From the NCBI RefSeq assembly GCF_964340395.1, contig NC_135555.1, positions 18,540,115-18,604,114 on the forward strand: a stretch of 64,000 bases of DNA. Direction: 5' to 3'. A program made the position numbers and the translations under genes. The DNA comes from Glandiceps talaboti. Its lineage: Eukaryota > Hemichordata > Enteropneusta > Spengelidae. Below are positions 16,051-27,094 of this stretch, in pieces (position 1 is the first letter of the stretch; each line of letters opens with the position of its first letter). Below the pieces are notes generated by a model. The model was given only the letters and a program-made list of their open reading frames with translations. It was not told the DNA's origin and did not search any database.

Positions 16051-16439
16051 ACAGATAGACTCTTAGCGATGCCTAGCATGACTGAACTAGCTGTGCTAAA
16101 AATAGGTTAAACTGATGCCAGACGTCAAATAATCAATAATCAATAGTAAGAACTCAGCCCCACCACTACTAACAGTTTTATGTCACTCCCAACTTATTGA
16201 ATTTATGATAAGGCACTGATTCTCTGTTTGGCAGCAGAGCTGAACATTGTAGGGTCTGACAACAGCATCTTCACTCTACCACATTATCTAACCAGATTTA
16301 AACTGAATGCCTCTCGTAAGAGAATCACTAATTATACAAAGAACTCATTCAACTAAAAAACTATGGTAACAGGCTTTGTTTTTGGACAAGCATGCTTTAA
16401 GTTAATGTATGTGGCAAATTATACGGAATGTGAAGTGTG

Positions 16440-17350
16440 CGTGATACTCTTTAATTACTGAATATCGTTCATTATTCAAAATACTCATTAAAGGTAAACG
16501 TTGTAGCACCAAACTTCCTAGGACAGGTGCGTATTATTATGGTTGATATAAAATCATGAATTATGCAATTTTTTCATTATAACTGTAAGCAATATCAATA
16601 AATTTTATAGGACGTATCTACTGTGTTATGGTTAACGTATATTAAAATTCAAGTGTGCATTCTTATGATATATCCTAATTACCGAAAATCATTAATCATG
16701 CAAATTAGTTATTAACACTGTAATGGTATATGATATACCCTAATTCCAAAAATAATTCATTATGTAAATTATTTACTAAATCTTTAAGCGAAATCAACAC
16801 CTTTTATGGGAGATACGCACTCTGTTATGTTAAACGTATGTGCTAAATTGTATTGAAATTGAAGTATGCAGTCTTAACATATAGCCAAATTACCGAAACT
16901 CATTAATTATGCAAATTATTCATCAATACTGTAAGGTATATCAACTATCTTTATATGACAAACACAATTTGTTATAGTCAATGTATGTATTGAATTGTAT
17001 TTAAATTGAATTATGCAGTCTTAACCCAATTACCAAGAATCGTTAATTATGCATTAACACTGAAAGGTACATCAACAGGCTTTACAGGACATATGCGTTT
17101 GTTATGGACAACCTATGTACTGAATTATATTGAAATTTAAGTATGTATTCTTAAGATATAGCCTGATTACCGAAAATCATTAATTATGCAAATTATTCAT
17201 TAACACTGTAAGGTATATCAGCAAATTTTATAGGACAAATGTATGATGTTATGTTTAATGAATACACTAAATTATATTGAAATTGAAGTATGCAGCCTTA
17301 AGATATTGCTTAATTAGTCGATTTCAGTGATATGCAAATTTCCCTAATTA
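16440..17350 (+). repeat. AT-rich tandem array, period about 140-150 bp
   Basis: Phrases of the type 'cattaattatgcaaattattcattaacactgtaaggtatatc' recur near 16560, 16695, 16755, 16905, 17045 and 17185, each followed by a 'ttttatagga..tatg..tgttatg' block and 'attgaaattgaagtatgcat'. Copies are diverged. The same unit appears at 19530-20090 and in the palindrome arms (about 51490-51640 and 52860-53010). Confidence 0.75.
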
Positions 17351-17864
17351 ACATAAACAAATCTCGCTTAAAAACTATTCAGGTCTAGCCATTACCCAAA
17401 ATATTATTTGTACCAAATTTCATTGTAATTGAATAAGCCGTTTTTAAGAAAATGATGACACAGACACATGCACACACGCACACACACACATACAGACGGA
17501 CATATGACAGATGTACACACAGACAGACATCCTCCTTTTAGTACGGGAGGTAAAAACTGATTCATTGCATGGTTGTCAGCAGTGGTTTGACTCGTACGTT
17601 CTGATGTTACAGTATGACAGTTGCAAATATGGAATGTGGCAGCTGTAGAATGTGCTATCATCAGCATTTGGATGTAGCACTGGTGGTAGTGGTGGGATAC
17701 CAAAATCACAAAAAGAATGCAAAGTTACATAGTACAATGTGTCATTGTAAAATGCGACCCCTCTATTTCCTCGGCCGCAATGGAATCAATTGTATTGCTG
17801 TCTATAGGAACCCCCCCCCCCGTAAAATGAAAGCTCAATTTCTGTCAGATGATTTGTTTTAAAT

Positions 17865-18510
17865 TCTTTTTATTTCAGAATGGGCAAAGACTGAGGGTGA
17901 CTACTATGTTGGGGTCCGTCCGTCCATAACCCACTTTTAGGGTTTGTCAGTCATTAGGTTTTTAACATGTGTACAGCTGCATGCACAATTCAAGTTTCCC
18001 TATAGCTAATGAAATAAGCAGCAGGTATACAGTATTAATTAAGAGTAGGACTATGTCATTACATCTAGTTCTAACAAAACAGTGTAAAACTTAAAAATGT
18101 TCAGTTGCAACTAGTGAAGCTTTGAGTTGTCCTGATTGTGGGTTAGCTGTGATATCTGAGAAAGCATGGTAACGATGGTGAAGTTGCCATAAATTAATGT
18201 CGCACATCGTCAATTGAGCAAACAGAGTGAGTGGTTCGAATCAAAGTCTATAGCACAGTACAACTGTTGTAGTAAATAACAGTAGTATATGACAAAAATT
18301 ACATCATACAATCTTACAATCAAATATTAACTCTATTAGCAATTGATTAAACAGTGTGGACAGAAAAACTAAGGCAAGGGAAAACAAGGGAAAATATAGA
18401 AGAATGTGTGGCGAATTTGGAAGACTATCAAAATAAAATAAAATATAGATTGACTTATTTGCTCTATAAAATTACAAAGAACGTGTAGTTTAAATTTCAA
18501 CTACTAATAA
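17865..18510 (+). repeat. second copy of the 14625 dispersed repeat
   Basis: Same landmark order as 14625-15120 with about 150 bp of extra sequence. Just upstream (about 17460-17530) is an (AC)n/(GACA)n tract. Confidence 0.7.
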
Positions 18511-18539
18511 TATTATAAAATAATAATATTTAATACTAA

Positions 18540-19000
18540 GCCAGTTAATTTGCATATTGACCACCCTACGTGGGGTATATTGTTATGCTGAGTTAATAAA
18601 AAGGGTCATTTTATAAGCATCCGTCGCCATGGTACCAAAATTACCATAATATGCAGATTATTTTTCCAAAATTTGACATAAAACATGAACAAAAATTATT
18701 TCGTTTAAACATTTTAGCTGTTTCCATGGAAACATACAGTAGACTCGAAAATATTGTTTTGGTTGAATACATAATATGTATCTGACATATAACATTATAA
18801 ATTTAATAATAATCAGGTTTATTTGCATACTGCATACCTTACAAGTTACATGGAGCAGTTTGTTATGCTAAGTTAACAAAAAGTGGTCATTTTATGAACA
18901 TCAGTTGCCATGGTGACCAAATCACCACATAATGTAGGCCACCACAAATTAAACATAAAACATTAAAAATAAAATTTAGGAAAAAATATCCTAGCTTTTG
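18540..19000 (+). repeat. two tandem diverged units of about 280 bp
   Basis: 'atttgcatattgaccaccct..tggggtatattgttatgctgagttaa' at about 18548 and 'atttgcatactgcatacctt..atggagcagtttgttatgctaagttaa' at about 18830 are the same unit, each followed by 'ggtcattttat..catc.gt.gccatggt'. Non-coding. Confidence 0.6.
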
Positions 19001-19043
19001 ATAAGTATGAGATGGTTATATCTGTTGTGGTAAAGCCAACAAA

Positions 19044-19200
19044 AGTAGATGGTTTGCCGATAGTTAAAAATGGCATGTGGCCTTTCATGGTACCAAACAA
19101 GACGTGGTCAAAGAGATCATGGTATTATCATGTAGACAGTTCCATTACCCATAAATCGATACAACCTAGTGCATATTTTCGTATGAGGATATTTAGAACT
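19044..19200 (+). pseudogene. dead copy of exon 5 of the macrodomain gene
   Basis: 'ggcatgtggcctttcatggt' and the next 15 bases are identical to bases inside exon 5 of the downstream gene (28857-28975). Weaker similarity continues through 'gatcat', 'caacct' and 'catattttcgta'. The reading frame of the true exon is lost. It lies 1.2 kb upstream of the first exon of the intact-order gene, as expected if a related gene once sat immediately to the left. Confidence 0.75.
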
Positions 19201-19529
19201 AAGTTCAAAGAGCCAATTTTACTCTCCATTTACGGAACAGTGTGGTAAGATATTGGGTGGTTTGGTCTCGACAATATGAACAGTGCACTCATCTAGGCTT
19301 TGATATTTCTGGCCTCTGGCCTTCAACTCAGCAAACTAGATCGAAACACAGGTATTAATTACTACAGTGCCACACAAATTCACTATGGCGATAGTAGTGG
19401 GAAATACCATTGCCTTTACAACTAAAAACATATTTAAACTGAATGCCTTCCATAAGGGCAAAGTCTTTAGATGTTCGCTCTTACACACAGTGTTAGAATT
19501 CAACAGAACATACGTGATTAGTTATGTTT

Positions 19530-20090
19530 GAAGTACGTACCAAAGTATATTGAATTTGAAGTATGCATTTCTAGGATATAGCCAAATTACTAAAAATCAT
19601 TAATTATGCAAATGACTCATTAAAACTAAATCTACTTCACAAATTTTTTAGAAGCTGTGTACTCTGCTATGGTGGATGTATCTAGCAATGTTTTTACTTT
19701 GAAAAGCGCATTCTACATTTAACGGAATGAATGAAAATAGTGAATTATGCAAATGAGCCATTAAAACTACATTTCCAAACTTATATGGCTCATGCATTTT
19801 GTGTTATCATCAATGCATGTACCTAATTGTGTTGCGTTTGCAGCGCGCATTCTTAAGATATATCATAATTACTGAAACTAATTAATCCTTTTACATAATT
19901 AATGATTTTCAGGCTATATCTTAAGAAAACAATCTACACACTCAATATAATTTAGTACATACATTTATGGTAACAAAGTCCATGTGCCATATGCAGTTTG
20001 ATAATGTGGCTTAATCTTGATGACTCATTTGCACAATTAATGCTTTAGATATACAACTAACACAAGTTGAATACTATTGAACAAATTGTA
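19530..20090 (+). repeat. further AT-rich tandem units (same family as 16440-17350)
   Basis: 'aaaaatcattaattatgcaaatgactcattaaaact' and 'agtgaattatgcaaatgagccattaaaactac' repeat with about 145-bp spacing. Part of the segment after about 19890 ('tttacataattaatgattttcaggctatatcttaag') is in the inverted orientation. Confidence 0.65.
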
Positions 20091-20804
20091 ATGTTTAGTG
20101 TCATCTATACTTTCAATGAAGGTCCTAGACCGAGACCAGCAGTAAATTGACGAAAGGAAAATTAAAGCAGTAGCAAACATTCACAAGAAAAAGAAATAAA
20201 GACCCACGGGAGACTTTGAGCGATTACAATTGACTGAAGGTAATTCGTGCAGCATGCAGAGGGTGACTCCACAAAGAGGTGGCCAATGTTACTTTGGAAT
20301 GGAACAGGAAAGCGAGATTGATCTTTCAGAGTGTTTAGAGAAGTTAAGTTTATCGACAACTACTCCTACAGGCATAAACGTGAGCGTTAACAAAGGAGAT
20401 ATCACAAAAGAATCGGTTGACGTGATTGTTAATGCAGCAAGCGAGACACTAGAGCATCGTGCAGGTGTGGCTTTAGCCATTGTGAAAGCAGGAGGACGAC
20501 GAATTCAAAGAGAATCTGATAGACACATCAGGAAGTATGGAGAACTATCGGAGGGTGACATATGTTATACATCTGCGGGGAGACTGGCTTGTAAGCAAAT
20601 CATTCATGCACTTGGTCCAAGATGGAGCAGAGATACAGCACTGCGACCTAAAGCTATGGAAACTTTGTATAGGATGTTATTAGATATATTCTCACTCGCC
20701 AGCAACACACTGAAAGCACAGTCCTTAGCCATACCAGCAATAAGTACAGGTATGTAATTGTTATCTCTCACTCTGTCTATGCAGCCTCTCCTTTAAGTCG
20801 TTAG

Positions 20805-21049
20805 GGAGCTTCGATTCAATAATTACTAGGAAGGGGAGAGTCATGTTTTAGAAACCTGTCCAAGGGGGAGGGTCATGTTTTAGAAACCCATCCAGGGGGA
20901 GCGTCACATTTTACGTTGACATATTTTATGACTTACCTGGAGTGTACTTGTTACCATACACTGAGAAGGTAACATTCTTGTATAATGCACTCTGCACTAT
21001 TTCGAACAAACCCCCCCCAGCCTACCCCCTCGTAATTACTGAGGGTCTC
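20805..21049. mobile_element. small TIR element (GGGAGC family) in intron 1 of the macrodomain gene
   Basis: The left end gggagcttcgattcaataat at 20805 is preceded by TTA; the right end gtaattactgagggtctc ends at about 21049 and is followed by TTA. G- and C-rich tracts sit inside the ends, with 'gggtcatgttttagaaaccc' repeated twice internally. About 245 bp, no coding capacity: a MITE-like element. Confidence 0.6.
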
Positions 21050-21858
21050 TTAACCTTATTTGTGGTAACGACCGTATGAGGCATTTGCATAGGGAGAATG
21101 ATTATCTCTATACATGTAGTTTTTGAAAGATCGGTCCTGTGGTGATAAATAAAAAGTTTAATTAATATAAAAGGGGTATTATATTATAGCTTCAGCAACA
21201 AATTCCCCTAAAATTACAGTTCTTATAATCTCTCCAAACTCTGGCATACACGTGAAACATGTTCTTTTTGAAATAATTATAATAAGAACTTTAGTTTTGG
21301 TTTCAGGGAAATCGACAATCTTTTATTTTCCCATACTGAGTATTAACTCAGACCTATATATTTCCTATCGTGGTCCGAGGTGTTCGCATATATTAGTCGT
21401 CGTCCCTTAAATGGTTTTGTACAGTATGCGCTTTTGCTTTTCAGTTCAAGTTTTCTTGAGCAAAGATTGTACAGAGTATTTTCAAGGCACATTCTACCCC
21501 GGGTGACATAATGGCGAGTATAGCATGGAATTCATACTATCAGATCTTCGTGTGAGATTAAGGACGAAATTTTATTCACACGTACATAATGTAGCAGTGG
21601 ATATAACCATGCCAGTCACCAAATGCAAATTCGTTAAAATTGTGGTTCATTGTCGTTTTCAGGTAACTGCGGAATGCCAGTGGACGTTTGTGCAAAGGTG
21701 TTCAGTAATGCTGGTTGGTGGCGCTGTAGCGGACTGCAAACATTGCTCAACAGCCGCTCCGAAGTTTCTTGTAAATTGTCCCTTATACGGTGTTATATAT
21801 CACACAAAACTTGGTGTATTTGTTGATAAGCTGTTACTGAACAATTCTGAAAGCAGCC

Positions 21859-22665
21859 ATGAGTGTGGATAGACGACAACAAGAAAAACGACCACGCCAA
21901 AATTCTGGTGGAATACAACGACCTTCCTCTGAGGGTGCAACAGGTGGAAAAGGTGAAGTGACTTCTGAGGTTACCGAGATGTTACGTAATCTAAAAGCAG
22001 GTCAGGATTCTCTTCATAAGGCATTCGATAGTAAAATCGACAGATTGAAGAATGATATCCTAGCTACGTTAGAAAATAAACTACAGGAAATCAAGGATGA
22101 TTTTACACTTGATTTTGCCAGGATGGAAAATAAAATGTCTGCATTAGAGGAAAGATTGGATTTATTGGAAGATCGAGGTGTCATTGACAACCATGGTACT
22201 CCGGCTCCCGAAAAGGTAGTTGAGTCAGAGGTTTCAGTTATAGCAATTGGAGTTAGCCAAGAAGTAAATGAAGATTTGCCTGACAAAGTTAACGACTTGA
22301 TTACATCATTGGGTGATGATGTTGCCTATTCTGTGAAAGTAGTCAAGTGCACTAGATTAAGAAGTCGCATAGAAGGAAGACCTGGGCTGTTAAAAATAGC
22401 GTTTGAAAACGTTGAGCAGAAAGTGACGGTTCTCAGGGCAAAACAAAAGCTTAAAAATACTTCTCGGTTTTCAAGAGTATATCTAAAGTCGTGTAAGTCT
22501 CATGTGGAAAGGTTGATAGAGTTAAATGCTCGAACAATTCTCTCACTACTGCCGAATGGTTCTGATTACCGTATTGCGGGAAATGGGCGTATACTTCGTA
22601 AAGATCACTTAAGTGATCAAGCGTCTGCACCAATGGATCACATCGATGAAAATACTCGCGACTAG
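21859..22665 (+). CDS. LINE ORF1 protein (coiled coil plus nucleic-acid-binding-like C-terminus)
   Basis: 268 residues from an ATG in good context (gcagccATGag). The N-terminus is basic and low complexity; residues about 35-100 are a heptad-rich coiled coil (LENKLQEIKDDF, MENKMSALEERLDLLED); residues about 120-250 resemble the RRM-like/C-terminal part of L1-type ORF1p, ending in a basic stretch. The expected role is trimerisation and binding of its own RNA in a cytoplasmic RNP. It ends at TAG 22663-22665, immediately followed in the same frame by ORF2. Confidence 0.85.
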   Translation: MSVDRRQQEKRPRQNSGGIQRPSSEGATGGKGEVTSEVTEMLRNLKAGQDSLHKAFDSKIDRLKNDILATLENKLQEIKDDFTLDFARMENKMSALEERLDLLEDRGVIDNHGTPAPEKVVESEVSVIAIGVSQEVNEDLPDKVNDLITSLGDDVAYSVKVVKCTRLRSRIEGRPGLLKIAFENVEQKVTVLRAKQKLKNTSRFSRVYLKSCKSHVERLIELNARTILSLLPNGSDYRIAGNGRILRKDHLSDQASAPMDHIDENTRD

Positions 22666-25600
22666 GGTTCATCCAACCTGCGGGCTGACAATAACATTAA
22701 AATTACACACCTTAATGTTGGAGGTTGGACCGAATGGAATAAAGAACTTAGAACAGAAATAATTTTAAAGTCAAAAGCAGACATTATTTGTATAAATGAG
22801 ACACATTTATCTGGGCAAAATACGATTGATGTTGATGGTTATAAATGGTTCGGTTTTAATCGTAACCGTGTTCATACTGATGCTAACAGAAGTTTTGGTG
22901 GTGTTGGTGTTTTTGTTAATGATAGGATTTTGAAGGAAAGTAATGTCACAATTTTTGACAGAATGTACGATGGTATTCTGATTGTTAAATTGAAGCATAA
23001 AATAACGTGTTTTTGTACATTTATCTTATCTTGTTACCTGCCTCCAGAAAACTCGCCATGGGGTAGAGACGGATGCTCTTTTTTTGGTCACATTTTGAGT
23101 AAACTTTATTTGGTAGACGAAGCAGACGCTGTATTTTTATGTGGTGACTTCAATGCACGCATTGGCAATTTGAATGACATTATTGTTGGTCTTGATGATA
23201 TTCCTAGTAGACAGGTGCTGGACAATACAATTAATCAGCATGGTAGAGCATTTGTTGAATTCTTGAATGACTCTAAGCTTTGTATTTTGAATGGTAGAGC
23301 AAGCCCGGATTCTGACAATTTTACATCTATATCAACAAGAGGTAGGGCTGTTGTTGATTATATTGCTGTACCGCACGAAAACTACCAGCAATGTCAAGAA
23401 TTTGCTGTGACAACTATGTCAGATTTTATGGTAAAACACAATCTGTTGCACCTGTTGAACGATAGATGTAAAATGCCAGACCACTCCTTGCTTACCGTCA
23501 CGTTTAATACTCATCAAGTTTTTCCTTCTCTGGCTCAGAATCAAGGTGCTCATCCTCAACTTTGTTCTTCTAGAAAGTTTGCCTCTAGGAAATATAAATT
23601 ACGTAGTTTACCGGACAATTTTATGAACTCTAGTATTGCCCAGGAAGAAATCATTTCTATAATTGATAATATTCTTAGTTGTAGGGATGAACAACAAAAT
23701 ATAGATACTATTTATAAGCAACTTTGTGATTGCATTATCAATGAGATGAACACTAGTCTATCATACCGTGATTGTACTGCGAAATCTCGTCGTCGACTAC
23801 GTCGTCATAAACCGTATTGGAATGAAGACCTTAGGAATCTATGGGAGATCATGCACACTAAAGAACGGTTATTTCTGAAATGTACTAACACTAACAGTGC
23901 GCTCAGGAGAAAACACCGTGTTGAGTTTAAGATAGCTGAGCGTAATTTCGATAAGAAATTAAGATTTTACACCAGGCAGTACAAGAAAGGTCTTATCACC
24001 GACATAGAAACTGTTTGTACTGATGACCCTCGCAGATTTTGGGAACATATCAAGCGTCTTGGACCATGTCGGCGTAAAGACATTAAACTGGAAGTTTACG
24101 ATGAAAACGAAAGAATTTTGGCGGATCATGACACGGTCTTCAGTGTATGGCGAAATGAGTTCTCCACATTATATAATCACCATGGTGACAATTTTGATGA
24201 GACTTTTCATATACAAATGTGTCAGCATAAGCACATGTTAGTGAACGACATGAACGATCCATTGTATACTAGTAATACTGCCCTAAATAGAAATATCACG
24301 TTAGAGGAAGTACAGAATGTTGTAAAGAAAGCAAAGTCAGGTAAAGCAGTAGGTGCGGACAATATCCCGTATGAAGTTTTGAAAAATGTTTACTCAATTA
24401 ATATTTTAAAGCACCTATTTCAACTATGTTTTGATACTGGTATTGTCCCAAGTGCTTGGAAATATTCTGTAGTTCTTCCAATCCCAAAAGATAAATCTGC
24501 TGATCCTCGAATACCTCTGAATTATCGTGGAATAAGTTTGCAAAGTGTAATTTCTAAACTGTATACCTCAATATTAAATAGTAGGCTTCTGAACTACTTA
24601 GAAAGTCATAATCTTTTAGTTGACGAACAAAACGGCTTTCGTAAAGATCGTTCCTGTCAAGATCATATTTTCGTGCTCAGTTCAATTATTCGTAATAGGT
24701 TTGTGAATAACTTACCGACTTATACTGCTTTCTTAGATTTAAGAAAAGCTTTTGATTACGTTAATAGGGATGCACTCTTATATAAATTAGTAGTCAATGG
24801 AATTGACGGCAAAATGTATTACGCGATCGACGCATTGTATTCAAATACAAGTGCTTCTGTTTGTTTGAATGGTTGTTTAACAGAATCTTTTCCCACACAC
24901 AGTGGAGTTCGTCAGGGTGACAATTTATCTCCGACGCTATTTGCATTCTTTATTAATGACTTGGCAATGAACATCAAAGATTTAGATTGTGGTATTCGAA
25001 TAGGGGAATTGAATGTGAGTATTCTTTTATACGCAGATGACATTGTTCTTCTGTCGGACAATGAAAGTGACCTGCAAAAGATGTTGGATTGTTTTCATGA
25101 CTGGTGTAAAAAATGGCGTCTTATGGCAAATATTACAAAATCCAAAGTCGTGCATTTCCGAAAAACAGGTGTTGAGCGCAGTAATGTTAATTTCCACATT
25201 GGTACAGATGTGATTAGTTATGCCAGTAGGTATAAATATCTTGGTATCGTACTAGATGAACACTTAGATTTTACAGTAACTGCGAGTATGTTAGCAGATT
25301 CAGCTGGTAGGGCTTTGGGTTTAATTTGTTCTAAGTTTAAATATCTTAAAAATATGGGTTTTAATACTTTCACAAAGCTTTTTGATGCATCAGTTGTTCC
25401 CATTCTAGATTATTGTTCTGCCATTTGGGGTTTTGATAACTTTCCAACATCTGACGCTATACAAAACAGAGCATTACGCTTTTTTCTAGGTGTCCACAAA
25501 TTTGCCCCCAAACTTGCGGTACTTGGTGATACGGGTTGGGACATGTGTAGTACTCGTAGGTGGTGTAATATGATACGATACTGGAATAGGTTACATAATC

Positions 25601-26205
25601 TAGAAGACGATAGACTAACAAAGAAAATTTTTGTTTGGGACCTTTTACTGAGTGCTGGTAACTGGTCAGCAGATATGTACAACATTTTTGAGAGTTTAAA
25701 TATTGATGATGTGACCCCTTGTGATATTGCCATGGCCAGAGAGAGTAAACAGAAAATGTACACTGACGGTTGGCACAACAATGTCCTAAACAAGCCTAAA
25801 CTCCGTACTTATTGCACATTTAAGACCACGTATTGTGTGGAAGGGTATCTAAATTTGGACCTATCAAGGTCCGAAAGGTCCCTTCTCGCCCAGTTTCGAT
25901 TAGGAATTTTACCATTAAGGATAGAAACGGGTCGCTTCAGAGGTGAAGCGCTAAACACTCGTACATGTAGATTTTGTGACTTGAACGAGATTGAGGACGA
26001 ACCTCATTTTATTTTCCATTGTTCACTTTACAATGATATTCGTCATATTCTTCTGAACAATGTAAGGATCGCTTGTCCCGAATTTCCCACCTTCAACGAT
26101 ACCAGAAAGTTGAACCACATCATGACTAAACATCCAAGACTCGTTTCAAAATTTGTTTCAAGGGCCTTCAACAGAAGGCGTGATATATTATATGTACAGA
26201 CCTAA
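22666..26205 (+). CDS. LINE ORF2: endonuclease, reverse transcriptase, CCHC
   Basis: Open for 1,179 codons directly after the ORF1 TAG and in the same frame. There is no in-frame ATG until about 22963, which is already inside the endonuclease domain. Endonuclease motifs: LNVGGW, CINETHL (catalytic Glu), CGDFNAR, VVDYIAV and PDHSLLTV (catalytic Asp-His). Reverse transcriptase motifs: GKAVGADNIP, NYRGISL, NGFRKDRSCQDH, FLDLRKAFDYV, GVRQGDNLSPTLF and the catalytic YADD (25030-25041), then YLGIVLDE. The C-terminus has CRFC..H..C zinc-knuckle-like spacing. It nicks target DNA and primes reverse transcription of the element RNA. All catalytic motifs are intact and no frameshift or premature stop is visible inside it. 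Confidence 0.92.
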   Translation, partial: GSSNLRADNNIKITHLNVGGWTEWNKELRTEIILKSKADIICINETHLSGQNTIDVDGYKWFGFNRNRVHTDANRSFGGVGVFVNDRILKESNVTIFDRMYDGILIVKLKHKITCFCTFILSCYLPPENSPWGRDGCSFFGHILSKLYLVDEADAVFLCGDFNARIGNLNDIIVGLDDIPSRQVLDNTINQHGRAFVEFLNDSKLCILNGRASPDSDNFTSISTRGRAVVDYIAVPHENYQQCQEFAVTTMSDFMVKHNLLHLLNDRCKMPDHSLLTVTFNTHQVFPSLAQNQGAHPQLCSSRKFASRKYKLRSLPDNFMNSSIAQEEIISIIDNILSCRDEQQNIDTIYKQLCDCIINEMNTSLSYRDCTAKSRRRLRRHKPYWNEDLRNLWEIMHTKERLFLKCTNTNSALRRKHRVEFKIAERNFDKKLRFYTRQYKKGLITDIETVCTDDPRRFWEHIKRLGPCRRKDIKLEVYDENERILADHDTVFSVWRNEFSTLYNHHGDNFDETFHIQMCQHKHMLVNDMNDPLYTSNTALNRNITLEEVQNVVKKAKSGKAVGADNIPYEVLKNVYSINILKHLFQLCFDTGIVPSAWKYSVVLPIPKDKSADPRIPLNYRGISLQSVISKLYTSILNSRLLNYLESHNLLVDEQNGFRKDRSCQDHIFVLSSIIRNRFVNNLPTYTAFLDLRKAFDYVNRDALLYKLVVNGIDGKMYYAIDALYSNTSASVCLNGCLTESFPTHSGVRQGDNLSPTLFAFFINDLAMNIKDLDCGIRIGELNVSILLYADDIVLLSDNESDLQKMLDCFHDWCKKWRLMANITKSKVVHFRKTGVERSNVNFHIGTDVISYASRYKYLGIVLDEHLDFTVTASMLADSAGRALGLICSKFKYLKNMGFNTFTKLFDASVVPILDYCSAIWGFDNFPTSDAIQNRALRFFLGVHKFAPKLAVLGDTGWDMCSTRRWCNMIRYWNRLHNLEDDRLTKKIFVWDLLLSAGNWSADMYNIFESLNIDDVTPCDIAMARESKQKMYTDGWHNNVLNKPKLRTYCTFKTTYCVEGYLNLDLSRSERSLLAQFRLGILPLRIETGRFRGEALNTRTCRFCDLNEIEDEPHFIFHCSLYNDIRHILLNNVRIACPEFPTFNDTRKLNHIMTKHPRLVSKFVSRAFNRRRDILYVQT

Positions 26206-27094
26206 AGTATTATGTTACATTGCGAAAGTTTTTGGATGTAGTCTGCCTTTTTTTTTTTTTTTTTTCCTTTCGACAGTGTTACCAGTATATATTGTACACT
26301 GACTATAGTGACTTGTAAGCCCGTTGGGCTGGGTAATTCCTTGTTTTGACTTGTATTGTTACTATTATGTTATGTGATTACATGTCACTCTAATAAACAT
26401 ACTACTACTACTACTACTACTACTACTAATGCTGTGCACAAGTTCGCTACAAATCACCATCGGTCGTCGAACGCCTTGAAAGATATTCGCATTGTCCTGT
26501 TTGACGATGACGCTGCATCAAAATTTATACTCGAATTCGCTGGTGCAGTATCAGATGATGAATTCCCAGACTACCCTGCAGATATCCAACATCATAGAAA
26601 AGGAATGGTTGCACAAGTAGCGAGTTATCAATCTGAAGTAGCCTCTGAGGAGATAAGCAACATTATTCTTCACAGCTCTGATGAAGAAACAGAAGCGTGA
26701 GTATACGCAATGTAAATCTTCTCACATGGCAATCTTTTTGGCATGACATAGCAAAGTAAAAGAAGATTTTTGGCCGGAACTTCGGGTTGTACTGAACGTA
26801 TCTACTGTACATATGCATGAACTATCAACCGCACTTCGAACAAAACACATTGCCATATCAATAGTCAGTTTGGATCTCTTGCTATCGTTCCTAGACCAAG
26901 ATAGAAATTGCTGTGCGAAATGTATGAAGAATATCCAACTTATCTGTAAAATGCGTATAATGCAAAATAACTCAAATACACTCATTCAACCTTACATGTA
27001 CTTTTGTTGTATATTCTCTCGTTCTAGTGATGGAAGAGCAAGTGCCACAACATATACTCCTATTAAAGTGAAAATTTGATCTTTTTACAGATGT

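Larger units (their letters stand above)
21714..26426 (+). mobile_element. non-LTR retrotransposon (LINE), about 4.7 kb, full length
   Basis: Inserted inside exon 2 of the macrodomain gene. TAATGCTG is present on both sides (21706-21713 and 26427-26434), and removing the insert restores a continuous phase-matched macrodomain frame. It has a short 5' UTR (about 145 bp), ORF1, ORF2, a T-rich 3' UTR with AATAAA at 26392-26397, and a (CTA)n tail to about 26428. Clade is uncertain: the apurinic-like endonuclease plus C-terminal CCHC and trinucleotide tail suit the CR1/L2-type groups, but no phylogeny was done. Confidence 0.9.

Noticed and set aside
20230-20253. Start of the macrodomain protein at 20230
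   Set aside because: The codon there is TTG; the first ATG is at 20254, which is also the start conserved in the relic at 29477.
22930-22932. Start of LINE ORF2 at 22930
   Set aside because: The codon is TTG and the position is inside the endonuclease domain; the open frame and conserved motifs extend back to the ORF1 stop.
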